Below, one piece after another: positions 35,969 to 47,755 of a stretch of 64,000 bases of DNA. The stretch covers positions 21,240,928-21,304,927 of the forward strand of contig NC_058138.1 of assembly GCF_011075055.1 (NCBI RefSeq). Direction: 5' to 3'. How positions within the stretch are numbered: the stretch's first letter is position 1; the number at the start of each line of letters is the position of its first letter. Both the position numbers and the translations under genes were made by a program. The notes below the pieces were generated by a model. It ran no database searches, was not told the DNA's origin, and worked only from the letters and a program-made list of their open reading frames with translations. This DNA is from Mangifera indica (Eukaryota > Streptophyta > Magnoliopsida > Sapindales > Anacardiaceae).

Positions 35969-37690
35969 AGAATAGGTTAACAAGGGCCTAAGTGGAGGCC
36001 TCACTAGCCCAACCTTTATCTAAAAGGCCAAAGACTATTTCCCATCTAAGTTTAGGTGTGTCTTCAAAGTCATATCCGCGGAGTTAAAAAACTCTAAAGT
36101 CTCACCCATAACGTAAATGTCTTTAAAATTTTTTGTTTGAGGTAAGAGTAAAATCATTATTTTACTACTAATATTAAAAAAATATAAAATTCATTATATT
36201 TTCTCTTTAAATTTTAAGAACTAATAATTTCACCTCTATTTAAAGTTTTTTAACTTTGAAAAGTCATATTTTCCTCTCAAATTTTTTTTCACCTCTCTGG
36301 CCACCATCTCTGACATTGATAACATCCTCTCTCTACTCTAAATTATTGGTTGACACACATAAAAAAATTTGAAATGGATCTTTTTGTCAAAGACGAAAAG
36401 ATTCGATAAAGAAGACGAAGAGATCCAAAGCGCAGATCTCTTCATCTTCGTTGACAAAGAGATTTCGTTGTCGTCCTTTCTAAATTACCAGAGAAAGTGG
36501 TCAAAGGAGAAAAAAAAATTCTAAGATTTTAGGAGGGAAATATGACTTTTCAAAGTTAAAAAACTTTAGGAGGTGTGAAATGTTAATTTTTAAAACTTAT
36601 GAGAAAAAAATATACTAAATTTTATATATTTTTTAATATTATTAGTAAAAAAAAAAATTACCTCTACCTTTAACATAAAATTTTGACCTCAATTAGTTAA
36701 TGGGTGAGACTTTAGATTTTTTAAATCTTGTAAGTATGACTTTGGTCATGCACCTAAACTTAGATGAGAAATAGTCCTTTGCCCACGAAAGAGAAAATAA
36801 TATTTTTCCTTCTCCAACCACCACCATTCTGATTGATGGTCAACATTTTTCATCCATCTTTCATATCCACCCACAAAAGACAATGAGGGATAGTCATCTA
36901 TGATGATAAAGGACAGTTTTTTGTCGTCACGTTTGTACGATGCAACAAGGGTAATCTTTCGTTGGAGAAGATCGTCACTTATTCCCTATCACCAACTGAC
37001 CCTAAGTCGTAGGAGATGAAACCTAAAAAAAGAGGAATGTGAATTTTTTAAAAATTTAATCACAAAAATAAATGTTAATTTTTTAAATTAAAAAGAGAAA
37101 ATAATATAAATTTTAAAGTTTATAGGTTTATAAATAAAATAATAATTTTATTTTTATTTTTAACTAAAAATTTAAATAATAATTAATTTATAAATAAATA
37201 TTTAATTTTTTTATTTGTTATGGATATAATTTTTTGATCAAAGAAAACTAGGACGGAAAATTATCCTTTCTCTTCTCGAAACTAGATAATCTTGCTAGAA
37301 ATACCCGTAGTTAGCCATAGTCTTTTGTACGCGAGGAATGAGGATGATTCGTTAATCCCGAGGTAACGTGCCAAATGCCCAAAGATTACAACTTATCAAG
37401 CCTGCGTAGTTCTAACAAAAATATTGCAAAGATATGTCAGCATTTTTTTGAACGAAAATTAAATAATTTATACAATAAACATATAATTGAGATTATCACC
37501 ACCGTATACAAGGGAACCTTTACATCACCAGAAACAATTAAATTGATTGAAATCATAAATTTATTTTTTATAAATAATATAATATTGAATTAAATATTAA
37601 TTTACAAAAATATTAAATTATGTCATATTCTTTGATCCGTTCTGTAAGTTTTTGGCATTTGACTTTGTTGAACAAAGAAATCTGATCTTT
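35280..37690. other. Intergenic region with microsatellite and foldback element
   Basis: Contains a (TA)n run (35937-35967) and a 760-bp foldback MITE (36025-36785). No coding region supported; 37375-37593 is open but AT-driven. Confidence 0.55.
36025..36785. mobile_element. Foldback MITE with about 250-bp terminal inverted repeats
   Basis: The left arm begins GGCCAAAGACTATTTCCCAT; the right arm ends with the inverse, ATGAGAAATAGTCCTTTGCC. Complementarity continues inward through GACTTTGA/TGACTTTG, AGTTTTTTAACTTTGAAAAG and its inverse CTTTTCAAAGTTAAAAAACT, to about 36290 and 36500. A 200-bp centre separates the arms. No transposase and no clear target duplication is visible, so the superfamily is unassigned. 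A diverged relative lies near 61.95-62.34 kb. Confidence 0.75.
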
Positions 37691-37994
37691 GATTGAACAT
37701 GGTCAATTTCATTATCAAAAAATTCACCATAATTTAGTTCTTCATGGATCACATCACCATTCACCGCTGCATTTCCTATTATTCTCTCTCTTTTCAACTC
37801 CCAAACGACATTCTACTCCGGATAAAACGACACCGTTTACTCCCATTTCTCAATCCATGCTACTGTTATTATCATTCTCACACACTCTCTCTCCTTCGCC
37901 CACTTCATCTTCTTTTTCTTCTCCTATTCCACCTTTCTGTTATAACCGTTGACTTTCTTTATTTTTTGGTCAGTTGTTTTAAAAGCTCAAGGAA

Positions 37995-40900
37995 ATGGAA
38001 CAAGGAGTTATTGATGATATAATCAATCGGTTATTAGAGGTTCGGGGTCCACCCGGAAAGCAGGTCCAGTTATCAGAGTCCGAGATCCTTCTACTTTGTG
38101 TGGAGTCTGGAGAGATTTTCTTGAAGCAGCCTAATTTGTTAGAACTAGAAGCTCCCATCAAGATTTGTGGTACGTTTATTTTTTTCAGGGTAATTTGTGT
38201 ATTTAGTTTTGTTGTATTTTTGCGGAAGCATGTGATTTTTTTTTTTTTCAGTAACTGTTTTTCTTTTTTCTGCAAAGCCCAGTGTTAATGTTGTTTCATT
38301 GCTTTTAATTATTATTTTTAGTGAGCCGAGGTAATATATTGATGAATAGTTATGCTGATTGTTATGGATTTTTTACTACTGGGGTTGTGGAAGTAGGTGA
38401 ACTTCACAAAAGTTTCGGGATATTTAGTGGCCTTAGAAGAAAAAATAATTGTGTTAGTGGTGCAGTGCCTCATGTGTATCTCATTTTGCCTGGCTTATTT
38501 GTTTCTATCTATGATATGGATATATTGCTTCATTTGGAGTGCTGTTTGTGAGCTATGTTGGTGTTCTGATGAACCCCACGTTTTCTTTTGTTTGATTTTG
38601 TTATATGGATGATTGATGTATTTAGCGTGATTCTATTATTATTATTTTTTTAAAGGGCTCATAACCTATTTAACCAATTACATCTTAACATCCCAAAGAT
38701 ATACACATTCTGTGCTTTGTTGATGTGAGGTTCGACTAAGGGTCTCATACCATGCCCATGACTTGGGCTAATGTGTTGGGCCCTAGGACCTATAACTTGG
38801 TCCGTATATCTTCTTTGAGCCCGCTGACGAGTGTCCCTTTAAGCAATTTGTCTGACAAAGACACTGTAGGTTTCTCAAACTAGCTCCTATACTCTCCCAC
38901 CATGCCTAGTTGTCAGAGTGAAAGGAGTTCTTCATGAGTCATCCCTTCTTGTGACAATCTAAATCTTTCCATTAAGGCATGTTGATAAACTTCCCACTTC
39001 GATATCGGGTTTCTAGCATTGATCCACTGTGGCCATGTCAAGGCCAGTCCAGCCATACGACAACAGCTGACGCCTTATCTCTCTCCCCAATCCAGTTCAC
39101 AACAAAATAACGCTCAACCTAGAAAATCCACCCAGTTGGGTCTTCAGTGTTAAAAACTAGCAATTCCAGGCGCTTCACTTATTGTTCAGAGACCTTTGTG
39201 TGTTGAAAACTAAGTGATAAAGGTTTTGTAAAATCTTCTAAAATGTTAATGGGTAAAAGAATTGGAGTTGGTTGAATGTATTTACTAAAATAATCTAATC
39301 CTTTTTTGGAAAGGCCCACATAGAAATATGTTATTGACGTGATCAAAGCTAAAGCAACAGTAGTATTTATATCATTTGTAGGTGCGGCTAACTCCCCATA
39401 AACTAACTGGATTATTTTCCAAGGTAAAAGAGCACCTGACCAATTAGAAACAAAAATAAATAGAAACATAGTTCCCATAAAGGGAACCCATGGACCAGAT
39501 TCTTCTCCAATCTGAGTTTTGCTCACGTCGCGAATGAATTCAAAGACATATTTGAAGAAATTTTGACCAGCAGTCAAAATGGTAAGGTCCCACATTCCCG
39601 GTAACAATGTCTTGGTTCAACAACTCTAGGCCCTGACCTGTTGACCTCTATGTGATTTTTGGAGAATTGTTAGATTTTCTTAATCTTAATGTTTGGATCG
39701 TAAATGCATTTGACTAGAACTTATGAAGAGTTAACGAGCTCCATTGATCAGATTTTGGTGTAGTCCATTAGTTTTTACTTGTGGGTGATAATGTTTACAT
39801 TCTCATAGTTTTTGACTTAAATGAATGTTTTGACCATTGATATGCTGCTGTTTCTTGTCAAGGGATACATGTTCTTATCCCTAGCTGATAAGTGATGGCG
39901 CTTACAAGATGTCCAATTAGGAATGTTTTGAAGAAAATTATATCTGTTCTGATGATGAATTCTGTTTATGAAATGCAGGTGACATCCATGGTCAATATTC
40001 TGATCTCTTAAGGCTTTTTGAGTATGGAGGTTTACCTCCACAAGTCAATTACTTATTTTTGGGCGATTATGTAGACCGTGGCAAGCAAAGTCTGGAGACA
40101 ATATGTCTTCTTCTTGCATATAAAATAAAATATCCTGAAAATTTTTTCCTCTTGAGAGGAAACCATGAATGTGCTTCTGTAAACCGCATTTATGGTTTTT
40201 ATGATGAGTGTAAGAGAAGATTTAATGTTAGGTTATGGAAAACATTCACTGATTGTTTTAATTGTCTACCGGTGGCTGCTTTAATTGATGAGAAGATTCT
40301 CTGCATGCATGGGGGCCTTTCCCCTGACCTACATAACTTGGATCAAATTAGAAATATACAACGTCCAACTGCTGTACCAGATACAGGTTTGCTATGTGAT
40401 CTTCTCTGGTCAGATCCCAGTAAAGATATTCAAGGTTGGGGAATGAATGATAGAGGAGTCTCATTTACTTTTGGTCCTGACAAAGTGACTGAGTTTCTTC
40501 AGAAGCATGATTTGGATCTTATTTGTCGTGCTCACCAGGTTTTTCTTGTCATAGCTGTTCCATTTATGTATGATAATTTTCAAGTTAGGTTAATGTCCTT
40601 GCGAGTATTACTCTGTGGAATGTAACATCTGGAGCCATGAGCATTTTATATTGGAATATTTATTTATTTCTCAAGTACTATTGTAATTTTATGCCTGTAG
40701 GTTATCCATTTATTGTGCCTACAGCAAGCATTGTATTGCAGGTATTCACGTCTTTAAAATGCCTAAGCTGATGAGCTCCTACACTTTGTAACAGTGTGTT
40801 TGGATCTGGCTGGTTTTCCTTATGGTTATTTTGTACTGTGCTTTTTGGTTAACTTTAGCAGATGCGGTTCCTTTTTAGTTTTAGTGCATGCTTGGTTAGT

Positions 40901-42398
40901 ATTTATGTCTTTTCAATTATATTTTTTTCAGGTTGTGGAGGATGGATATGAGTTCTTTGCCAGTCGACAGCTTGTAACTATATTTTCAGCTCCTAATTAT
41001 TGTGGAGAGTTTGACAATGCTGGTGCTATGATGAGTGTTGATGATACACTGATGTGCTCTTTTGAAATAATAAAGCCTTCAGTTTCAGGTAGGAAGTCAA
41101 AGTTCGGTTTTGGAAGCACAGCTTCAGCTAAGCTTGGAAACCCTTCAACAGGTGCTTTTGGGAGCAGAGCTATGGCAAAGCCTGGAAATGCAGAAGCAGG
41201 ACCAAGGTAAAGGCACAATTTTTCTTTTCAAGACATGAATTTATGTGGAAGGATGAAAGTCTATTAGAAAATGTCTCATGGCCATGGTTTGATGGTTTTT
41301 AGTTAGTATGTACAAGTCATGTTTCAGCATCTGTGATTGTTGTTAGGTTGCCAGTTGTGTGTAGTATGCTGCATGTTTGTGCTGTTAAAAAATGCATCAT
41401 GTGACAGGAATCCCAGCAGAGTAGAATTTGGCATCAGTGAAGGTGAGGATATTTCTTGTGGCTTGTAATGGTTGTGCCAGTATGTTGGTGGAGAGTATGC
41501 AGTTTCTTACTGAATGTATGTATGGATTTGAAAATGCGTTTCTGAAGTTGTAGTCATAGATTGGCTAGTCTTGTTGGTATTGTTGGAGTACATCCAGCAT
41601 GATGTTGATTGTGGCAGTGTCAATGGACTTCACATAATTTGTTGTGGCCTAATTTCGTTCGGATCCATTTGTAGGTAGCAATTTCTGCCATTGAGCACTG
41701 TCTCTCATCATAGAATTTCCCACTGGTAGGTGATCTATACTTGTATTAGGTCTGTGAACCTATTTAATATTTTATTTAAGTTCCCTACATGATCAACACG
41801 ATGATTTGAGGCTCTGCAGGTTTTCATCTGAGTATTAAAGCCTTTTCCCACGTTTGTATGTCAAGTCAGGTGTCCTGAACTTTGAAATATGTTCTAAGAA
41901 ATTTCAAATCATTCTAATGTGTAAACATTCAAATAATTTTCTGAATATCCGAATATGTTTGCATTGCAAAACTCTGTTTCATTCTGTCTTCAGTTTTTGA
42001 GAATATTACATTGTATGACTCCTGAATCACAAATCGTTTGGTAGTTTTGCCCTAACTGAAGACTATAATTGTTGTGGGAAACATTAGTTTGATCATGTCA
42101 TGTTATTCTTTTGGTTGCTGGGAAACCTTTTTTTCACTTAAATGCAACATATTGTCCAAATCATGGTAACTTACATTTGAACAGTATGATGACTTAATAT
42201 TCTAGTTCATTAGCGTATAAACATGTAGATGATCCTTCTTTCTTGATCTGTGCGCAAGACATATCAATATGGCATTGCTGCATTTAACATGCGCATATTA
42301 TATTTATGATTCACATTGTTGCTAACACTCTTTTATTTGTGTCCTGCAGTCCTTCCTTGCTACCAGGTTATGACGCATTAATTCGCGAGATAATTTGA
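37995..42398 (+). CDS. Serine/threonine protein phosphatase PP1 catalytic subunit (TOPP type)
   Basis: Exons 37995-38169, 39979-40538, 40932-41206 and 42350-42398 join in frame to 352 residues. The protein is a metal-dependent phosphatase of the nucleus and cytosol whose targets are set by regulatory subunits. The metal and catalytic residues are in their PP1 positions (offset -4 from human PP1): Asp60 and His62 in GDIHG, Asp88 in GDYVDRG, Asn120 in RGNHE, His169 in MHGG, His244 in [15 protein letters not shown] (264-274) is the PP1 signature of the beta12-beta13 loop. The tail after about residue 293 is longer than in most Arabidopsis TOPPs: basic and Gly/Ser/Ala-rich, then [15 protein letters not shown] from exon 4. 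If intron 3 is retained, the protein would end 337 residues long at AGPR. Intron 1 carries foreign DNA (see atpI and gag entries). Confidence 0.93.
38690..39178 (-). mobile_element. Ty3/gypsy gag fragment in intron 1 of the PP1 gene
   Basis: Antisense to the host gene. Starting at the atpI junction, the minus strand reads [18 protein letters not shown], a stop, then [20 protein letters not shown], and after a frame change [20 protein letters not shown]. This is the retrotransposon gag domain of plant Ty3/gypsy elements. Stops and frame changes show that it is dead. No LTR is seen. Confidence 0.7.
39179..39607 (-). pseudogene. atpI: Chloroplast atpI fragment (nuclear plastid DNA) in PP1 intron 1
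   Basis: Minus-strand frame closely matching the plastid ATP synthase CF0 subunit a (IV). [20 protein letters not shown] is followed by [40 protein letters not shown] and [20 protein letters not shown], then LSLSF. Homology stops right after LSLSF, before the essential stator arginine and the last helices; thirteen bases later the gag fragment begins. The N-terminal third is also missing. The segment is therefore an internal piece of about 400 bp. Few changes and no internal stop suggest a fairly recent transfer, directly from the plastid or by way of mitochondrial DNA. Confidence 0.9.
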
Positions 42399-42419
42399 TT
42401 GGAGAACCAACATGCCAGG

Positions 42420-44747
42420 ACTGCCATTAGAGTAATATTCAGGCCTCTTTCAGTTAAATATAGTATTTTGAATTGTAAAAAGTTCAGGAGAGGGAAAAAG
42501 AAAGCCATTGGAAACTAATGAAAGAAAATTATTTCTTCCATGGGTTTGAAGATGGAAAGTTATCAATTCCTTCTCTTCAACATGTACACTAAAGCTTGTT
42601 CAACCTAATATTCCTCTGATCTCATCTCTCAGGCAACAAAATGGATGCGGTACAACTCTTATAATTCTTCAGGCATAAAATAACCCTGTCTATTTTTCTT
42701 CTTTACATGACTTCAGTGATTTAGGCTGTGCTCCAGAGTGCATTTCGCAATGAAAAAAATAAGGATAATACTTGAAGCACTTCTTGGGAAAGCTTGCTGA
42801 CCTCTCCAGAAAGTGCTTCATGCCCTTGTAAAATGAATATATGATACCATTAAACCTGAATAACTCTGTAAAACCTTGAGATTTTAAGCGTTTTCTGGAT
42901 TGATTGGTGCAAGAAAATTTGCAGGAGACCTAGAAGGCCATCACGTCACTTGGAAAATTGATTGCAGTTTCAGTCTATTAAGGTTTAGGGTTTCGAATAT
43001 TTGACAAGAACTCTATGTATATTTACTTTGAAAATAATATTATACGAACAAATAAATTATATTGTTTTAGAATGGTTGTAATATATAATCACAAATATTT
43101 CGTATAAATAAATTAGAATGATTTGTTAAAAAATCTAGTTTTATTCTTACTTTAATCTGAATATAAATCAACATGTAAGTGCCTGCTGGTTAGGTCGGAA
43201 GAATCTACAAATCAAATAATTTGATTTATCTGACTTGACTGAGTTTACCGTTAATTGCATAAAGCAGGTGGTGCAACGTGTCCCACTAGAGTTACTATTG
43301 CCCGACAAGTTGGGCACAAATTATAGCTGAGAGGCTGAAGACAGAATTAATTGCTAGTCTCAAAGTGAAAGAGACTTCAATTTAAGAGATGAATTGACAT
43401 CATGGGCTCTAATCCTCTACCATGCATTAAACATTATACAATTCCAATAAGGCCCATCGCATGTCACAAAGTAAAAACCAATATGCCACCCACACATTAT
43501 TATATATTTAAAATTTTAATAAACCTCCCCCGCATTGCATGTAAAATCCCCATTTTAGCTAATGATAAAATTATATTTATTTAATTTTAAATATTTAATT
43601 AAATATTTTAACTGAAATCATTATATTATTCAAGGATTAAAAAATCGGATCAGACCGTGAACTAGTACCGTAGACAAACACTGTAAAAGATAAAGCTGTT
43701 TTAAGTTAGAAATCAGATTGGACTGTGGTCGAACCACTGGTTCGCTTTTGAACTGCAATCCAATCCGATTTAGGTTGTTTCTGTTTCAAGATTTTGCATA
43801 TAAAATAAAAGTTTTATTCTTTTCTACTTTCTTCCTCCTTGTTGTGCACTCAGAAGAGCAAGCTCCGTTGACTATTAATTAATGTTTAATAAACAACACT
43901 GCCACCATTTTTATTAAGTTCTTAAAATGAATCTCTTCTCCAGCCAATTGCATTGAAGGGAGACTGAATTGTTCAAACTGCTATTATTCTGAAAATAGAT
44001 TTTGATCATATGAGATCAGGGGAAAACATTAAAAAAAATATTGACATATTTCAGTTGACCCTTTACAATATTAACCATTTCTCCTTCAATCGGCAGTAAA
44101 ATAAATAAAGGAATTGCACTGGTTACAAGAAAAGCTTAAGGTTATTATTATGTGTTTTCCTTTTCTACGTTCTTCCCAAGAATCTAAGAGGGTGTTTGGT
44201 TTAAGTTTTTTAAAATTATTTTGATAATTTATTTTTTATTCTTTTATTTAGTTTATCAATAATAAAATATTACAGTAATCTTCTATTACTAATACTGACA
44301 TGATAGGGAATATAGGTGGTAATCTGATTACCATCTTTACCTTAAGTATTTAAAGATTACCAAAGTAATTTTGATTTTATTATAATTATATTATTATTTA
44401 TTAATTTTTTAAGACAAAAATAAATTTATTTTTAATTAATATAATAAATAATATAAAAAATATTTAAAAATAATTATATTCAAGGACATTTAAATAAAAT
44501 AATTTACTAGTAATATTTTATTATCTTTAATCAAACACAATAATTATTTATATCTATCAAATTTTATCAAATATAGTAATCATTTATATCCAGTAATCTT
44601 CTAAGTAATCTATCTTTAAAGTAATTTTTTTATATTGATAATAAAATATTATCCAAATCAAACAGCCCCGAAAAGGTTACTCAATCCTCAGATATCATTT
44701 ATCATATTGAACAATTCAAACCCAATCTATTCTAACTAAGAGAAACC
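42420..44747. other. Intergenic region 3' of the PP1 gene
   Basis: PP1 3' flank, then AT-rich DNA with a palindromic MITE fragment (about 43555-43625) and a GGGTGTTTGGTT-type MITE (44190-44669). No coding region supported. Confidence 0.55.
44190..44669. mobile_element. MITE with GGGTGTTTGGTT-type terminal inverted repeats
   Basis: The left end reads GGGTGTTTGGTTTAAG; the inverse of the right end reads GGGGCTGTTTGATTTGGATA. Such ends are common among plant hAT-type MITEs. The interior is AT-rich with repeated GTAATCTTC/AGTAATC words. Target duplication not clear. A similar element may lie at about 62356-62600. Confidence 0.55.
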
Positions 44748-44842
44748 CAAGGGATTAGGGCTGGATTCGAGCCGAGCCGAGCTCGGCTCGCAGCCAGCTC
44801 GGGCTCGGCTCGGTTTTTTAATGGCCGGCTCGTGGGGGTTAA

Positions 44843-47755
44843 CGACATCATAGAAGATACAATCCCAAATATCGAAGGAAGCCTCAGTTCTTCAAGTCCA
44901 GTAGACCCAGACGACGTTTCTTTTGCCGCAAGAAATCTTTCAAAAAAAATGATCGTTGTTTCATTTGCAAAAAGAAAGGACACTTCTCTAAAGAATGTCC
45001 TCATGCCAAAAAGAAGAAGATGATTCAACAAATCTCTCAGATTGCAGATCTCACCACACATGATGTGGAATCCCTTTATTCCGAAACAGAATCAGAACAT
45101 TCAGAATTGGATTTCATTCTCTATGATTCCCAAACTGATGATTCTCCTGACACTTCTTCTGAAGATGATCTAGTTCCTCCTTCCTATGGTGTCATGCTTC
45201 ATACTCATCAGCCACAACATCAGCAACCTCTTGCAGAGATCAAATTGTTACTCCATAAGTATGATCGCCCCATAAAGATCATTGCACTCATTGATACTGG
45301 TGCTGTTTCTTCTATCCTTAAACCCGATGTGATCCCTCATAACTATTGGAAACCCCACAAACAATATTTTCGTGCCGCCAACAATGAAGTCTTTGCTACA
45401 GAAGCTATTAGCAAGACTGTGACTATCCAACCATTTCCCTCTATCAACATTAACCACAAATTCCTTGCCTCTGATCTCCCTGGAAAAGATGCAATTATTG
45501 GCTTTGATCTCATCCAGAAATTTCTTGATAAACGAGTTTATCTACGTTCTGATGGACTACAGCATACCCAACAATTTCTCCCATGGAGTAAAATTCCCAA
45601 TTACTTCACCATCTCCCCCTTTGATGCACTCAAACAGCAGATTACCCTGGAATCATGTGCTACTTCTCATTCGGATTTCCTCACCAAATGTACTCATCCT
45701 TTGTGGAAAAATTCTGAGTATTTTATTACTCTCCCTTTTAAGAAGAATGAAGACATCAATCCCACCAAAGCAAGTCATCATGGACTTAATCCCGACTTGG
45801 CCCAACAAGCAGAACAGGAGTTAGCTCAACTAAAACAAGAAGGCCTCATTGAACCCACACAATCCCCTTGGGCTTGTGCAGCCTTCTATGTCAATAAACG
45901 AGCGGAACAAATACGAGGGAAGCTTAGGCTTGTGATCAATTATAAGCCTCTCAACAGTTTCCTACAAGATGACAAATTTCCAATCCCTAATAAACAACAT
46001 TTCTTTGCAAGATTAGCCCAAGCTACAGTACTTTCAAAGTTTGATCTCAAAGCTGGATTTTGGCAACTTGGTATACATCCAGATGATCGGCCCAAAACTG
46101 CTTTCTCTCTACCTGGACATCATTACCAATGGACCGTTATGCCTTTTGGTCTCAAAACTGCTCCTTCCCTATTCCAAAAAGCCCTCACAAAAATCTTTAG
46201 CCCAATCCAAGATCACGCCCTCATTTACATTGATGATATCCTACTTTTCTCTCGCACTGAAAAAGACCATGTTACCCTCCTTCAACAATTTCATGCTCTG
46301 GTCAAATCTCATGGGATAATGCTCTCAGAAAAGAAGATGATTTTAGCTCAAGATTCAATTGAATTTTTGGGAATGACAATATCACAAGGCTCATATGTTC
46401 CTCAACCTCACATCGGTATTCACCTTCAAGATTTTCCTGATGAATATCTTTCCAAAAAACAAGTCCAACAATTCCTCGGTATTGTCAACTATGTCTCTGA
46501 GTTTATCCACAATCTCAGTCATTACACCAAGCCCCTTTACCAGATGCTCAGAAAAAATCCTCCTGCCTGGACAGATGTACACACCCAGTCCATTCAAAAT
46601 CTCAAGGCTCTCATCCCGAAATTATCTCTTTTAAAACTTCCCTCAGAAGGAACCAGAATTTTACAGACTGATGCTAGCAATGACCACTGGTCTGCCATTC
46701 TTCTCGAAGATCTTAATGGACGAAGACACGTGTGCGGATATAAAAGCGGACACTTCAAGCCTTTCGAACAACATTATCATTCCACATTCAAAGAAATCCT
46801 TGCTGTCAAACGAGGCATTGAACGATTTGCTTTTCATCTTAGTGGACATCATTTCCAAGTGGAAACAGACATGACTTCTTTCCCATCAATGTTGGTCCCC
46901 AAGTCTAAACGACTTCCACATCCACAACTTATGCGCTGGAATGAGTGGTTCTCGAACTATTCTTTTATTGTCAAACATGTTAAAGAAAAAGACCACATTG
47001 TCCCTGATTACTTTTCCCGCCTACATGATAAAAAGCCTTCCAAACCACTCCTCCTATACACTCCTCCTTTGCTGATTTACACCATGACTTCCACCTCTTC
47101 ACCAAACCCCCTACCTCCTGGCATTTCGGATCTACCCCCCGAATTCCCTTCTCTTTACTCTACTTTACCCATTGATGAAACTGAAACCCTCAAGACATTG
47201 ATGTTCTCTTACCAAACCAAAGCCATTCAAGAAACTGGTCCCTATACTCTTGGCTCAATTGGCATTCACCCCGAATTTTCTTACATCACTCTTTTTTCCA
47301 TTAAAAACCTTGCTCGAGATTTTACATGGAACTCCCTCTGGTTTTTATGGTATTTACTTGCAAAACACACCATTGCTATCGAATTCCCTGTTAGCCTTAT
47401 GCTTACCTGGCTTCACCAACTGGAACATGGCCCCTACAATCCAGAATTCCTCCCCTTTCACATTTTTCTCCTCTGGTTTTACCATCTCCCTTGGTGGACA
47501 TGTACCTTTTTCCAATACCAATTGGACCACCAAAGTTTTGGACGCTCTGCTGAAGCCCAATACTCCATCCTGTTTTTCACACACAAAGCCCAAATCCTAA
47601 AATACCACCACAAGGTTTTATTTGAAACCCATACCCGCAAATATGCCCATCTTCCGTATAGCCTCCTCAAATACCGTACCAAATACACCCAAGAATACCG
47701 TAACTTTGAACGCTCTATCATTGAAGCCAACTCAATCATTCCACACAAAGTCTGA
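44843..47755 (+). CDS. Copy A polyprotein: zinc knuckle, aspartic protease, reverse transcriptase, RNase H
   Basis: Open from the truncation point to a TGA at 47753; the first ATG is at 45020. Numbering from that ATG, the zinc knuckle CxxCxxxGHxxxxC (CFICKKKGHFSKEC) lies just upstream. The aspartic protease active site is IDTGA (91-95). The reverse transcriptase spans about 235-480, with KLRLVINYKPLN, FDLKAGFWQL, MPFGLKTAPSLFQ and the catalytic YIDDIL (403-408). RNase H spans about 545-670 with Asp551, Glu592, Asp617 and Asp663. Residues 680-911 match no integrase or other domain that I know. The enzyme set, lack of integrase and RT flavour point to Caulimoviridae, petuvirus-like, rather than an ordinary Ty3/gypsy element. 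The TGA is TGG in copy B, so the ancestral frame went on. Confidence 0.85.
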   Translation, partial: RHHRRYNPKYRRKPQFFKSSRPRRRFFCRKKSFKKNDRCFICKKKGHFSKECPHAKKKKMIQQISQIADLTTHDVESLYSETESEHSELDFILYDSQTDDSPDTSSEDDLVPPSYGVMLHTHQPQHQQPLAEIKLLLHKYDRPIKIIALIDTGAVSSILKPDVIPHNYWKPHKQYFRAANNEVFATEAISKTVTIQPFPSININHKFLASDLPGKDAIIGFDLIQKFLDKRVYLRSDGLQHTQQFLPWSKIPNYFTISPFDALKQQITLESCATSHSDFLTKCTHPLWKNSEYFITLPFKKNEDINPTKASHHGLNPDLAQQAEQELAQLKQEGLIEPTQSPWACAAFYVNKRAEQIRGKLRLVINYKPLNSFLQDDKFPIPNKQHFFARLAQATVLSKFDLKAGFWQLGIHPDDRPKTAFSLPGHHYQWTVMPFGLKTAPSLFQKALTKIFSPIQDHALIYIDDILLFSRTEKDHVTLLQQFHALVKSHGIMLSEKKMILAQDSIEFLGMTISQGSYVPQPHIGIHLQDFPDEYLSKKQVQQFLGIVNYVSEFIHNLSHYTKPLYQMLRKNPPAWTDVHTQSIQNLKALIPKLSLLKLPSEGTRILQTDASNDHWSAILLEDLNGRRHVCGYKSGHFKPFEQHYHSTFKEILAVKRGIERFAFHLSGHHFQVETDMTSFPSMLVPKSKRLPHPQLMRWNEWFSNYSFIVKHVKEKDHIVPDYFSRLHDKKPSKPLLLYTPPLLIYTMTSTSSPNPLPPGISDLPPEFPSLYSTLPIDETETLKTLMFSYQTKAIQETGPYTLGSIGIHPEFSYITLFSIKNLARDFTWNSLWFLWYLLAKHTIAIEFPVSLMLTWLHQLEHGPYNPEFLPFHIFLLWFYHLPWWTCTFFQYQLDHQSFGRSAEAQYSILFFTHKAQILKYHHKVLFETHTRKYAHLPYSLLKYRTKYTQEYRNFERSIIEANSIIPHKV

